The position numbers were made by a program, and so were the translations under genes. The notes beneath the pieces were generated by a model. It was given only the letters and a program-made list of their open reading frames with translations. It was not told the DNA's origin and did no database searches. A stretch of 46,003 nucleotides of DNA from JACQFZ01 sp036381895 (lineage in GTDB: Bacteria > Pseudomonadota > Gammaproteobacteria > Acidiferrobacterales > Sulfurifustaceae), in assembly GCA_036381895.1 (NCBI GenBank), contig DASVBY010000041.1, positions 1 through 46,003 of the forward strand. Reading direction: 5' to 3'. Below, piece by piece: positions 16,266 through 24,463 of this stretch (its first letter is position 1; the number at the start of each line of letters is the position of its first letter).

Positions 16266-17050
16266 TCGTCGGCGCGCCGCTCGGCGCCGGCGCGCAGGAC
16301 AAGTTCATTACGGTCGCATCCACGACCTCCACCGAGCAGTCGGGTCTGTTCAAGCACCTGCTGCCGATCTTCGAGCGGAAGACCGGCATCGACGTGCGCG
16401 TGGTCGCGGTCGGCACCGGACAGGCGCTCGACATGGGCCGCCGCGGGGACGCCGACGTCGTGTTCGTGCACGACGAGGCGGCGGAGCTGAAGTTCGTCGA
16501 GCAGGGCTACGGCGTCGACCGCAAGCGGGTGATGTACAACGACTTCGTCATCATCGGCCCGAAAGCGGATCCCGCCGGGATCAAGGAGACGAAAGACGTG
16601 CTCAAGGCGCTGCAGCGCATCGCGGCCGCCAAGGCCCCGTTCGTCTCGCGCGCCGACAAGAGCGGCACGCACGCGGCGGAGCTGCGCTATTGGAAGGCGG
16701 CCGGAATCGACATCGAGAAGGAGAAAGGGCCCTGGTACAAGGAAACCGGATCGGGCATGGGCCCCGCGCTCAACACCGCATCCTCGCTGAATGCGTACAT
16801 CCTCGCCGATCGCGGCACCTGGCTCAACTTCAAGAACCGCGGCGAGCTCGCGATCCTGGTCGAAGGCGACAAGCGCCTGTTCAACCAGTACGGCATCATG
16901 CTGGTGAATCCGGCGAAGCACCCGCACGTCAAACAGGATCTCGCGAAGCAGTTCATTGACTGGGTGGTGTCAGCGGAAGGGCAGCAGGCGATCGCCGCGT
17001 ACAGGATCGGCGGCGAACAGCTGTTTTTTCCCAACTACGGTGCAGACTGA
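16208..17050 (+). CDS. tupA: Tungstate-binding periplasmic protein
   Basis: The 280-aa secreted binding protein has the TupA hallmarks: TVASTTSTEQSGLFKHLLP at the mature N-terminus, VGTGQALDMGRRGDADVVFVHD, RVMYNDFVIIGPKADPAG, and VSRADKSGTHAAEL. Those segments carry the Thr/Ser/Arg contacts that select tungstate in this family. The leader has SRRRFA before a hydrophobic stretch, a possible twin-arginine signal, with cleavage near AGAQ. ATG 16208 is preceded by AAGGGAG. It belongs to the tupBCA operon. Confidence 0.94.
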   Translation: MAVSRRRFACLCAAAAAALIVGAPLGAGAQDKFITVASTTSTEQSGLFKHLLPIFERKTGIDVRVVAVGTGQALDMGRRGDADVVFVHDEAAELKFVEQGYGVDRKRVMYNDFVIIGPKADPAGIKETKDVLKALQRIAAAKAPFVSRADKSGTHAAELRYWKAAGIDIEKEKGPWYKETGSGMGPALNTASSLNAYILADRGTWLNFKNRGELAILVEGDKRLFNQYGIMLVNPAKHPHVKQDLAKQFIDWVVSAEGQQAIAAYRIGGEQLFFPNYGAD

Positions 17051-17485
17051 AGCGTCCGCTGATTGCGCTCGCTGGGATGGCCCCCCTGTTTGCGTCGTTC
17101 GCACAGAAACCGGTCTGCTCGTGCACGGCCGGCAGCTGGCGGGTGGTCTTGACCGAGGTCGCCGACGAGTCCCGAGGCGCTCAGACTCAGCGGGGATCGG
17201 ACTCGCCGCCGCCGAAGGGGCGCAACATTTGCGCTCACGTGGTTTCGAGCGGGCGGGCGGACGGCTTCCTTACGTACTGCACGAACGCAGTGCTCGCGTG
17301 CAACGAAGACCCGGCGCTGCGGATCGTCGCTATACCAGAGGCGCTCGCGGTCGGCGCGGACTACGGTATGACCGTAGTTCAAGGGGCGGCCCGAAGCGCT
17401 AAGCTTCGGTCCGTTCCTGCTGTCGGCGGCGCCCGGACAGAAAATGCTCGGGCGCCACGGCTTCAGGACGGTATCTTTGCCGTGA
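17047..17485 (+). pseudogene. Degenerate ModA-like binding protein gene
   Basis: In one frame from 17047 a leader-like start (KRPLIALAGMAPLFASFAQ) is followed by TAGSWRVVLTEVADE, the usual beginning of a molybdate-binding-type protein. The middle ~100 residues are missing. The frame then resumes with DGFLTYCTNAVLACNEDP and RIVAIPEALAVGADYGMTVVQ, typical of the C-terminal third of such proteins. Between 17391 and 17405 the frame shifts; the true ending FGPFLLSAAPGQKMLGRHGF is read in another frame to a stop at 17483. A large internal deletion plus a frameshift make this a relic. The plus-one frame gives an artificial 138-aa open frame ending at 17493. It sits between tupA and mop. Confidence 0.8.
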
Positions 17486-17497
17486 CGGGGTGATCCT

Positions 17498-17707
17498 ATG
17501 AGGCTTAGTGCGCGCAACGTCATTCCCGGAAGAGTGCAGAACGTGACCCGCGGCACGACGACTTCCCATGTGACTCTGGAGGTCGGCGGCGGCGTCTCGA
17601 TTACCGCCTCGATCACCAACGAGGCGGTGGACGATTTGCAGCTCAAAGCCGGCGATCAGGCCTACGCCGTCATCAAGGCGTCGGACGTGATGGTCGCCAA
17701 AGACTGA
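17498..17707 (+). CDS. mop: Molbindin / Mop, molybdenum-pterin binding protein
   Basis: The 69-aa protein is a single Mop/TOBE domain: MRLSARNVIPGRVQNVTRG, SHVTLEVGGGVSITASITNEAVDDLQLKAGD, and YAVIKASDVMVAKD. Molbindins assemble as hexamers that hold several molybdate or tungstate ions in the cytoplasm, serving storage or homeostasis. The gene follows the ModA-like relic and is 8 bp ahead of the Fec-type binding protein, so it is probably transcribed with the tup genes or with the downstream transporter. Confidence 0.94.
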   Translation: MRLSARNVIPGRVQNVTRGTTTSHVTLEVGGGVSITASITNEAVDDLQLKAGDQAYAVIKASDVMVAKD

Positions 17708-17715
17708 CGCGGGCC

Positions 17716-18759
17716 GTGCCGCGTCTTCCGCGCCGGCGCTTCCTCGCGGCCGCCGCCGCGGCGCTCGCGGCGCCGGCGGTCCTGCGTGCGCAGCCGCAGC
17801 GCACGATCGTCGACGCGGCCGGCCGCGAGGTGCGCATTCCGGCGCGCGTCGAGCGCATCTATGCCGCCGGCCCGCCGGCGAGCATCCTCGCGTTCGCGCT
17901 CGTTCCCGACAAGCTTCTCGGCTGGACCACGCCGCTTCGTCCCGCGGAGCGCGCGTTCATTCCGGCGAAGTACGCCGATCTCCCGGCGCTCGGCCGGCTC
18001 ACCGGCCGCGGCAATACCGCGAACGTCGAAGTCGTCGTCGCCGCGAAGCCCGATCTCGTGTTCGACTACGGTTCCGTGAAGCCGACCATCGCGTCGCTCG
18101 CCGACCGCGTGCAGGCGGCGACGGGGATTCCGTATCTGCTCCTCGACGGCGCCTTCGACAGGATCCCGCACACGCTGCGTCTGCTCGGCGACATCGCCGG
18201 CGAGCGCGCACGAGGGGAGGAGTGGGCCGAGTACGCGCAGGCGATCCTCGACGACGTGGCGGGGCGTGTCGCGGACATACCGCCCGGCGAGCGCGTGCGC
18301 GTCTACTACGGTCGCGGGCCGAGCGGCCTTACGACCGGCCTCGCCGGTTCGATCAACGTCGAGGTGCTCGAGCGCATCGGCGCGGTCAACGTTGCCGCCG
18401 AGCTCGGGCGCGGCGGGCTCGTGCAGGTGTCGATCGAGCGGGTGCTCGCGTGGAACCCGGACGTGATCGTCACGGTCGACCCGCACTTTCACGCGGCGGC
18501 GAGAGAGGAACCGCTCTGGGCACGCGTATCGGCGGTGCGAAGCGGCCGCGTCTATCTCGCGCCCAGCCTTCCCTTCGGCTGGGTCGACTTCCCGCCGTCG
18601 ATCAATCGCCTGCTCGGTTTGCGCTGGCTCGGCAAGGTGCTCTATCCCTCGCGCTTCGCCGAGCCGCTGCGGCCGTTCGTGCGCGATTTCTACCTGCGCG
18701 CCTACCACCGGGCGCCGACCGCGGCGCAGCTCGATCAGCTGCTCGGCGATCTCGCCTGA
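17716..18759 (+). CDS. Fec/Mol-type ABC transporter periplasmic binding protein
   Basis: The 347-aa class III (cobalamin/siderophore/MolA-type) binding protein begins with PRRRFLAAA plus a hydrophobic stretch, a likely twin-arginine leader. Then come TIVDAAGREVRIPARVERIYA, VVVAAKPDLVFDYGS, SINVEVLERIGAVNVAAELG, and WNPDVIVTVDPHF. These domains bind iron chelates, cobalamin, haem or, as in Haemophilus MolA, molybdate/tungstate. Placement 8 bp after mop within a Mo/W island favours the MolA-like role, but an iron-chelate substrate cannot be ruled out from sequence. GTG 17716 is the start closest to the leader. Confidence 0.88.
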   Translation: MPRLPRRRFLAAAAAALAAPAVLRAQPQRTIVDAAGREVRIPARVERIYAAGPPASILAFALVPDKLLGWTTPLRPAERAFIPAKYADLPALGRLTGRGNTANVEVVVAAKPDLVFDYGSVKPTIASLADRVQAATGIPYLLLDGAFDRIPHTLRLLGDIAGERARGEEWAEYAQAILDDVAGRVADIPPGERVRVYYGRGPSGLTTGLAGSINVEVLERIGAVNVAAELGRGGLVQVSIERVLAWNPDVIVTVDPHFHAAAREEPLWARVSAVRSGRVYLAPSLPFGWVDFPPSINRLLGLRWLGKVLYPSRFAEPLRPFVRDFYLRAYHRAPTAAQLDQLLGDLA

Positions 18760-18916
18760 GCCGCGTTTTCGGGGCGCGATTGCGCCGGGTCGACGCGTAG
18801 CGTGCGATTGGCGCGCCGCGATGAATCGGGCCGCATCCCGGCGGGTTGCTGCCTCGCGCGACCGTGCGTCCGGACGTGCGATACTTTGCGCTCGATCAGG
18901 CGATGCACGGTACGAG

Positions 18917-19984
18917 ATGGCCGTAGGTTCCCGGACTTCCGAACTCGGTGCCCGCCGCGCGCGGGCGACGGTCTCGCGCGCGCCGCTCGCGCTTGCGCTC
19001 GGGGTGATCGCGCTCGTCGCCATGGTGGCGATCGCGTTGAGCGCCGGCCAGTATCCGGTCACGATCGGCGATCTGGCAGCGCTTGCGTGGGCGCGTGTGA
19101 CCGGTGTTGCGCCCGTGGGCGTGGCGCCGATGGTCGAAACCATCGTCCTCGACGTGCGCGCGCCGCGGGTCCTGGCGGCACTGCTCGTCGGCGCGGCGCT
19201 CGCCGGCTCCGGTGCCGCGTATCAGACGCTGTTCCGCAATCCGCTCGTTTCTCCGGACATCCTCGGCGTATCCGCCGGTGCGGCGCTCGGCGCGGTGCTG
19301 GCGATCTTCCTTTCGCTCGGCATCTGGGCGATCCAGGGATTCGCGTTTGCGTTCGGCCTCCTCGCGGTGGCGGCGGCCTACGCCATTGCGGCGAGTCTGC
19401 GCAGCCACGATCCGGTGCTGGTGCTGGTGCTCGCGGGCGTCGTGCTGGGGTCGCTTCTCGGCGCCTGCGTCGCGCTCATCAAGTACCTTGCCGATCCCTA
19501 CAACCAGCTCCCGGCGATCACCTATTGGCTGCTCGGAAGCCTGGCCGCCGCAACGCCGGGCGACGTGCGCGCGAGCGCGGCGCCGGTCCTGATCGGGCTC
19601 GCGGCGCTCTGGCTCGCGCGCTGGCGCGTCAACGTGCTCTCGCTCGGCGACGAGGAGGCCGCGGCGCTCGGCGTCGCCGCCGGGCGCGTGCGTGCGCTCG
19701 TGATCGCGGCGGCGACGCTCGTCACCGCGGCCGTGGTCGCGATCTCGGGGATCATCGGCTGGATCGGTCTGGTGGTGCCGCACATGGCGCGTCTGCTCGT
19801 CGGCCCCGATTTCCGGCTGCTGCTGCCGGTTTCGCTCCTCTTCGGCGCGACCTTCCTGCTCGGCGTGGATACGCTCGCACGCAGCGCGGCGCGCATCGAG
19901 ATCCCGCTCGGGGTGCTGACCGCGTTCGTCGGCACGCCGATATTCGTCTGGCTGCTCGCGACCGCGCGCCGGCAGTGGCAATGA
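18917..19984 (+). CDS. FecCD/MolB-type ABC transporter permease
   Basis: This 355-aa permease has about ten helices. FecCD signatures include VLDVRAPRVLAALLVGAALAGSGAAYQTLFRNPLVSPDILGVSAGA, LLGSLAAATPGDV, GDEEAAALGVAAGRVR, and GIIGWIGLVVPHMARLLVGPD. ATG 18917 gives a family-like N-terminus; an upstream in-frame ATG at 18821 would add 32 arginine-rich residues. It ends in an ATGA overlap with the ATPase. MolB of Haemophilus belongs to this same fold. Confidence 0.9.
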   Translation: MAVGSRTSELGARRARATVSRAPLALALGVIALVAMVAIALSAGQYPVTIGDLAALAWARVTGVAPVGVAPMVETIVLDVRAPRVLAALLVGAALAGSGAAYQTLFRNPLVSPDILGVSAGAALGAVLAIFLSLGIWAIQGFAFAFGLLAVAAAYAIAASLRSHDPVLVLVLAGVVLGSLLGACVALIKYLADPYNQLPAITYWLLGSLAAATPGDVRASAAPVLIGLAALWLARWRVNVLSLGDEEAAALGVAAGRVRALVIAAATLVTAAVVAISGIIGWIGLVVPHMARLLVGPDFRLLLPVSLLFGATFLLGVDTLARSAARIEIPLGVLTAFVGTPIFVWLLATARRQWQ

Positions 19985-20799
19985 AGCTCGAGGCGCGCAA
20001 TCTCGCGTTCGGCTACCGCGGCCGTCCGGTCGGGCGCGATGTGTCGCTCGTGCTCGAAGCCGGCGAGGTGCTGTGCCTGCTCGGTCCGAACGGCGGCGGC
20101 AAGACGACGCTGTTCCGCACGCTGCTCGGGCTGCTGCCGGCGCAGGGCGGAGAGGTGCGGCTCGGCGGCGAGGACATCGCGCGCCTCCCGCGGCGGGAGA
20201 TCGCGCGGCGCATCGCGTACGTACCGCAGGTGCACCTGGGCTATTTCCCGTTCACGGTGCGCGAGGTCGCGCTCATGGGGCGCACCGCGCACCTCGCACC
20301 GTTCGCGAGTCCCGCGCGCGCCGACCACGAAGCTGCGGACGCGGCGCTCGCGCGGCTCGGTATCGCGCACCTCGCGGACGCTCCGTACACGCAGATCTCG
20401 GGCGGCGAGCGGCAGCTCACGCTGCTCGCGCGCGCGCTCGCGCAGGCGGCCCCGCTCATCGTCATGGACGAGCCGACTGCGAGCCTCGATTTCGGCAACC
20501 AGGCGCGCGTGCTCGAGCGTATCGCCGAGCTCGCCGCGGCGGGAATCGGCGTGTTGCTCTCGACGCACGATCCCGATCAGGCGTTTCTGCTCGGCGATCG
20601 CGTGGCGCTGCTCCACGGCGGCCGGCTCGCGGCCATGGGCGCGCCGCAGGACGTGCTGACGCCGGCGGCGCTGCGCACGCTCTACGGGTTGGAGGTGACG
20701 CTGGCGCGCGTCGCCGACGAGCGCACCGTGTGCGTGCCGCGGCTGCGGCAGCAGCGGGGGGCGGGCGCGGGAGCGGAGCCTGCGCTAGGCGACTCGTAA
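19981..20799 (+). CDS. FecE/MolC-type ABC transporter ATPase
   Basis: The 272-aa ATPase has Walker A GPNGGGKTT, signature ISGGERQLTLLARA, Walker B LIVMDEPTASLD and switch LSTHDPDQAFLLGD. It has the YVPQVHLGYFPFTVREVALMGR segment that follows the Q-loop in FecE/BtuD-type ATPases. ATG 19981 overlaps the permease stop by 4 bp. It completes a binding protein/permease/ATPase set. The substrate is inferred to be molybdate or tungstate from context only. Confidence 0.92.
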   Translation: MKLEARNLAFGYRGRPVGRDVSLVLEAGEVLCLLGPNGGGKTTLFRTLLGLLPAQGGEVRLGGEDIARLPRREIARRIAYVPQVHLGYFPFTVREVALMGRTAHLAPFASPARADHEAADAALARLGIAHLADAPYTQISGGERQLTLLARALAQAAPLIVMDEPTASLDFGNQARVLERIAELAAAGIGVLLSTHDPDQAFLLGDRVALLHGGRLAAMGAPQDVLTPAALRTLYGLEVTLARVADERTVCVPRLRQQRGAGAGAEPALGDS

Positions 20800-20867
20800 A
20801 GAAGCGGGCGCACGTCCGTCGACACCGCTGCCCGAGAGGGCGCGGGTTCCGGCACCCGGCGGCCGGG

Positions 20868-21230
20868 TCAGCGCGCCGGCTCCTTCGCGCTCAGCTCGAT
20901 CGATTCGAACCAGGCGGCGAGGTCTTCGATGTCGGCATCGCTCAACGGCTTCGCGACCACGTTCATCTGCTCGTGGCGGCGCTGCCCCGAGCGAAACGCG
21001 CGCAGCTGGGCTGCGACGTAAATCGCGGGTTGCCCGGCCAGGTGCGGCGTGCCGGGCATCCGGCTGACGCCGAGCGGCCCGTGGCACGTGGCGCAGATCT
21101 TCGCCTTGGCACGCCCGGCCGCGGGGTCGCCGCCTTCGGCCGCCGCAGCGAAGGCGAGGCCGAAGGCGGCGGCGAATACCAGGCGCAGGCTGTGCGTTCC
21201 CCTGCGAGCGCGCCCGCGCGCGGCGTTCAC
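20868..21230 (-). CDS. Small c-type cytochrome coupled to the PQQ dehydrogenase
   Basis: The 120-aa secreted protein has a hydrophobic leader, then GDPAAGRAKAKICATCHGPLGVS with haem motif CATCH. A GTPHLAGQPAIYVAAQL segment precedes the Met ligand in EQMNVVAKPLSDADIEDLAAWF. It is a class I cytochrome c553/c4-like periplasmic carrier. GTG 21230 overlaps the dehydrogenase stop in GTGA, indicating translational coupling. It is the obvious electron acceptor for the upstream dehydrogenase. Confidence 0.88.
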   Translation of the reverse strand: MNAARGRARRGTHSLRLVFAAAFGLAFAAAAEGGDPAAGRAKAKICATCHGPLGVSRMPGTPHLAGQPAIYVAAQLRAFRSGQRRHEQMNVVAKPLSDADIEDLAAWFESIELSAKEPAR

Positions 21231-22504
21231 TGGCCGCTGTAGGTGATGCGGTAGATGGCGCCGGCGAAGTCGTCCGAGACGAGCAGCGAACCGTCCTTCA
21301 TCACCGCCACGTCGACCGGCCGCCCGCGATAGGTGCCGGTCTCCTCGTCGAGCCAGCCTTCCGCGAACACCTCGTGCTTGTCCGCCGTGCCGTCGGGCTT
21401 GAGCGAGGTGAACATCACGCGCGCACCGATCGGCTTGGTGCGGTTCCAGGAGCCGTGCTGCGCATTGAAGATCCCGCCCTGATACTTCTTCGGGAACATG
21501 CGTCCGGTATAGAAAGTCATGCCGAGATCGGCGCCGTGCGCCACGGTCTCCACCTGGGGCCCCACCAACCCGTCCGGAAGCTTGTCCTTGTCGTAGCCGT
21601 GCTCGGTGATGCGCACCTTGTGTCCGCCGAGCCACGGATAGCCGAAGTGCTGCCCCGGACGCGTCGCGCGGTTGAGCTCGCCCGGCGGCGTGTCGTCGCC
21701 CATGCCGTCGGTCTGGTTGTCGGTGAACCAGAGCGTCTTGTCCTTCGGGTTGAAGTCGAGGCCGACCGAATTGCGGATCCCGCGCGCGTACACTTCGCGC
21801 TTGCTGCCGTCGAACGGATCGAGGCGGATGATGCCGCCGATGCCGACCCGTTCGTACAGCTCCAGGCGGTCGCGCGGCGGTACGTTGAACGGCTGTCCGA
21901 GCGTGATGTAGAGCATCTTGTCGGGGCCGATGCGGCACGCCCGCGCGCCGTGGTTGAAGGATTCCTCTTCCGCCGGAATCAGCTGCCCTTCGCTCACGAC
22001 CTCGATCACCGCCACGTCCGGGCCTTCGTAGAAGAATTCCGCCGCGGGGAAATTGAGCACGCGGTTGTGCTCGACGACGAGCAGGAATCCGTCCGGCGTC
22101 CAGCACACGCCGTTCGGCACGCGGAACTTGAGCGAAGGTGCGAACGGCTTCACCTCGTCCGCGACGCCGTCGCTGTTGCGGTCGGTCACGGCCCAGACTG
22201 TCGTCTTGCGCGTGCCGACGAAGAGCATGTTGGTCGAGGGCGCGACCGCCATGTGGCGCGCGTCGGGCACCACGGCGTACAGCTCGATCCTGAATCCCGG
22301 GGGCAGCTTGATGCGCTTCAGGTTCTCGCGGATCGCATCCGCGTTCCTGCCGGTCTGCGGCACCGGCGGAATGTTGAGATCGGTACCGGAGACCTTGAAC
22401 TGCTTGAGCTTCTCGAGGGTCTGGGGTTGCGCGACCGCTGCCGCCGAGAACGCCAGTGCCAGCGAGGCGATCGTGCCGAGAGCCAAAGGCTTGAAGGCGA
22501 TCAT
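21227..22504 (-). CDS. PQQ-dependent sugar (sorbosone-type) dehydrogenase
   Basis: The 425-aa protein has a signal peptide (ending AAAVAQ) and a beta-propeller with soluble glucose/sorbosone dehydrogenase features: PGFRIELYAVVPDARHMAVAPS, LFVGTRKTTVWAV, RVPNGVCWTPDGFLLVVEHNRVL, GIRNSVGLDFNP.. LWFTDNQTD, HFGYPWLGGH, and the C-terminal PVDVAVMKDGSLLVSDDFAGAIYRITY. It would act in the periplasm and pass electrons to the coupled cytochrome c. PQQ synthesis genes are not in the window, so cofactor supply is unknown. The substrate cannot be stated. Confidence 0.88.
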   Translation of the reverse strand: MIAFKPLALGTIASLALAFSAAAVAQPQTLEKLKQFKVSGTDLNIPPVPQTGRNADAIRENLKRIKLPPGFRIELYAVVPDARHMAVAPSTNMLFVGTRKTTVWAVTDRNSDGVADEVKPFAPSLKFRVPNGVCWTPDGFLLVVEHNRVLNFPAAEFFYEGPDVAVIEVVSEGQLIPAEEESFNHGARACRIGPDKMLYITLGQPFNVPPRDRLELYERVGIGGIIRLDPFDGSKREVYARGIRNSVGLDFNPKDKTLWFTDNQTDGMGDDTPPGELNRATRPGQHFGYPWLGGHKVRITEHGYDKDKLPDGLVGPQVETVAHGADLGMTFYTGRMFPKKYQGGIFNAQHGSWNRTKPIGARVMFTSLKPDGTADKHEVFAEGWLDEETGTYRGRPVDVAVMKDGSLLVSDDFAGAIYRITYSGQ

Positions 22505-22685
22505 GGTTCTTCTCCTTGTCCGCGCATGGACGTGCGGCTGCCACGTCGGCAGCGCAATTACGCTACACCAAGCGTCTGCGAGCGACTATCGGCGGCCGGA
22601 GAGTGGGCGCAAGACCCTGCTCGCGGAAGGGGCATGAGCGGCACGCACGGCCGGGCGGTTGCCGCGAAACCGCGGCGGCCGCGCT

Positions 22686-24284
22686 TCAGAAGAGCGGGCG
22701 CGTCTGGAAGATGCGGTAATCCATGTCGGGGAAGATCGTGTCGCGCCAGGCGACTGCGCGCAGGTACTCCTCGTCGAAGTGGTCCCGCTCGATCATGTTC
22801 GCGATGCGATCGAAGCGGTGGATGTGGGTCTTGAAGCGGCGTACGGCGTAGTCGACCGCGGTGCCGGTCTTCATGATGAACGCCCAGTCGCTCGACTGTG
22901 CGAGCAGCAGCTCGCGCGCGGCCTGATCGAGGGCCCAGCGCAGCCGCGCGTCCGCGAATTGGAAGCGCCGCGCGAGGCCGCTCATGCGGTCCGCGGCGGC
23001 GTGCAGGTAGGGATAGATCCAGTCGTTCGCGCCGTTCAGCCAGACCTCATGGAACCCGCCCGCGCCCCAGCTGCATTCGGGCGGCGCCGCCGGCTGCAGC
23101 TCGCCGAAGCGATCGATGTATTCCGCCAGCGTGATCGTTTGGAGCGCGGTCTGGTCGAACGCGATCCTGCGCAGCAGAAAATCGAGCCACTGCGGCCCCT
23201 CGAACCACCAGTGGCCGAAGAGCTCGGCGTCGTAGGGGGCGACGATCACCGGCGGGCGATCGAGCAGGGACGTGAGCCACTGCACCTGTTCCCGACGATT
23301 GAATAGGAAGTGCTCCGCGTGCTCGGCTGCGCGCTCGCGCGCCCAACCCGGCTGGTAGGGTTCCTTGCGCTCGGTCCGGCCGGTTATGCGGTGATACTTG
23401 AGCCCGGTGAAGGTCGGCACGCCCGCGTGGTGCAGCGCCTGGATGTGCGGCTCCTGCACGTCGAAGCCCGCGTCGCGGTAGAAGTCGCGGTACACCGGAT
23501 CGCCGGGATAGCCTTCCTCCGCCGCCCACACCTGCTTCGACGATTCGAAGTCGCGGCCGAACGCGGCCGGGCCGCCGGGCGTGCGGATCGGGCGGTGCAG
23601 TCCGTACTTCGGCCGCGGATCGGCATTGAGCAGGCCGTGCGAGTCGAGCACGAAGTACTCGATACCGAAGTGGTCGAGCGCGCGGTCGATGCCGGGCGCG
23701 TAGCCGCACTCCGGCAGCCAGATGCCGCGCGGGCGCCGGCCCAGGATGCGCCGGTGCGTGCGCACCGCCATGGCGAGCTGCGCGTACAGGCTCTCGGGAG
23801 TGGCGGCGAGGAGCGGCAGGTAACCGTGCGTCGCGGTGCAGGTGAGGATGTCGAGCTGCCCGCCGTCGAGCAGGCGGCGGAAAGCGTGCGTCACGTCGAG
23901 CCGATGATGCTCCACGAAGCGTCGGCGCAAATGCGCGTAGCGCCCGGCGTAGTACTCGACGACCGGATGGAAATAGGGATCGCCCGCGGTGCGGCGCCGT
24001 TCCCCCGCGAGCGCCTCGAGGCGCTCGTCGAGATAGCGTACGTACCGCTGCTGCAGCAGCGGATCCGTCATCATCGACAGGAGCGGCGGCGAGAGCGACA
24101 TGGTGACGCGGAAGTGCACGCCGCGCACGGCGAGATCCTCGAACACGTCGAGGAGCGGCAGGTAGGTCTCGGTCAGCGCCTCGAAGAACCAGTCCTCCTC
24201 GAGGAACCGGTCGTGCTCCGGGTGGCGTACGAACGGCAGGTGCGCGTGCAGGACGAGGGCGAGATAGCCTTTGGGCTCAACCAT
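22686..24284 (-). CDS. GH57 family 1,4-alpha-glucan branching enzyme
   Basis: The 532-aa cytoplasmic enzyme introduces alpha-1,6 branches into glycogen. The GH57 pattern is clear: LVLHAHLPFVRHPE at the start, HGYLPLL, WLPECGYAPG with the nucleophile Glu at 192, and APYDAELFGHWWFEGP with the acid/base Asp at 352, close to E184/D353 of the Thermus enzyme. A C-terminal helical domain with SSDWAFIMKTGTAVDYA is typical. ATG 24284 gives the standard N-terminus; an upstream in-frame start would add 12 residues. It takes the place of the GH13 enzyme GlgB, which is not seen here. Confidence 0.92.
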   Translation of the reverse strand: MVEPKGYLALVLHAHLPFVRHPEHDRFLEEDWFFEALTETYLPLLDVFEDLAVRGVHFRVTMSLSPPLLSMMTDPLLQQRYVRYLDERLEALAGERRRTAGDPYFHPVVEYYAGRYAHLRRRFVEHHRLDVTHAFRRLLDGGQLDILTCTATHGYLPLLAATPESLYAQLAMAVRTHRRILGRRPRGIWLPECGYAPGIDRALDHFGIEYFVLDSHGLLNADPRPKYGLHRPIRTPGGPAAFGRDFESSKQVWAAEEGYPGDPVYRDFYRDAGFDVQEPHIQALHHAGVPTFTGLKYHRITGRTERKEPYQPGWARERAAEHAEHFLFNRREQVQWLTSLLDRPPVIVAPYDAELFGHWWFEGPQWLDFLLRRIAFDQTALQTITLAEYIDRFGELQPAAPPECSWGAGGFHEVWLNGANDWIYPYLHAAADRMSGLARRFQFADARLRWALDQAARELLLAQSSDWAFIMKTGTAVDYAVRRFKTHIHRFDRIANMIERDHFDEEYLRAVAWRDTIFPDMDYRIFQTRPLF

Positions 24285-24463
24285 GCTCAATGACGCTCGA
24301 ACGGGTAGGGTTCGCGACACCGCGGGAGACGCGGCGCAGCGGCAGGTGCCGCGCTCCTTGCCTCGATCGGTGTTCTTCGTTTCTCGCGGTGCGGTTCATT
24401 CTTGGTATCGACTGGCGCGACGAAGCCCGCGCGAGCGCGCGCAGGTGAACGGTGCGACGATGG

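Noticed and set aside
17077..17493. 138-aa open frame as a genuine small secreted protein
   Set aside because: Its parts align by eye to the start and end of ModA-like proteins with a missing middle, and the proper C-terminus is in another frame, so a relic explains it better.
17708..17715. Cobalamin riboswitch before the Fec-type transporter
   Set aside because: Only 8 bp separate mop from the binding-protein gene, leaving no room for a riboswitch.
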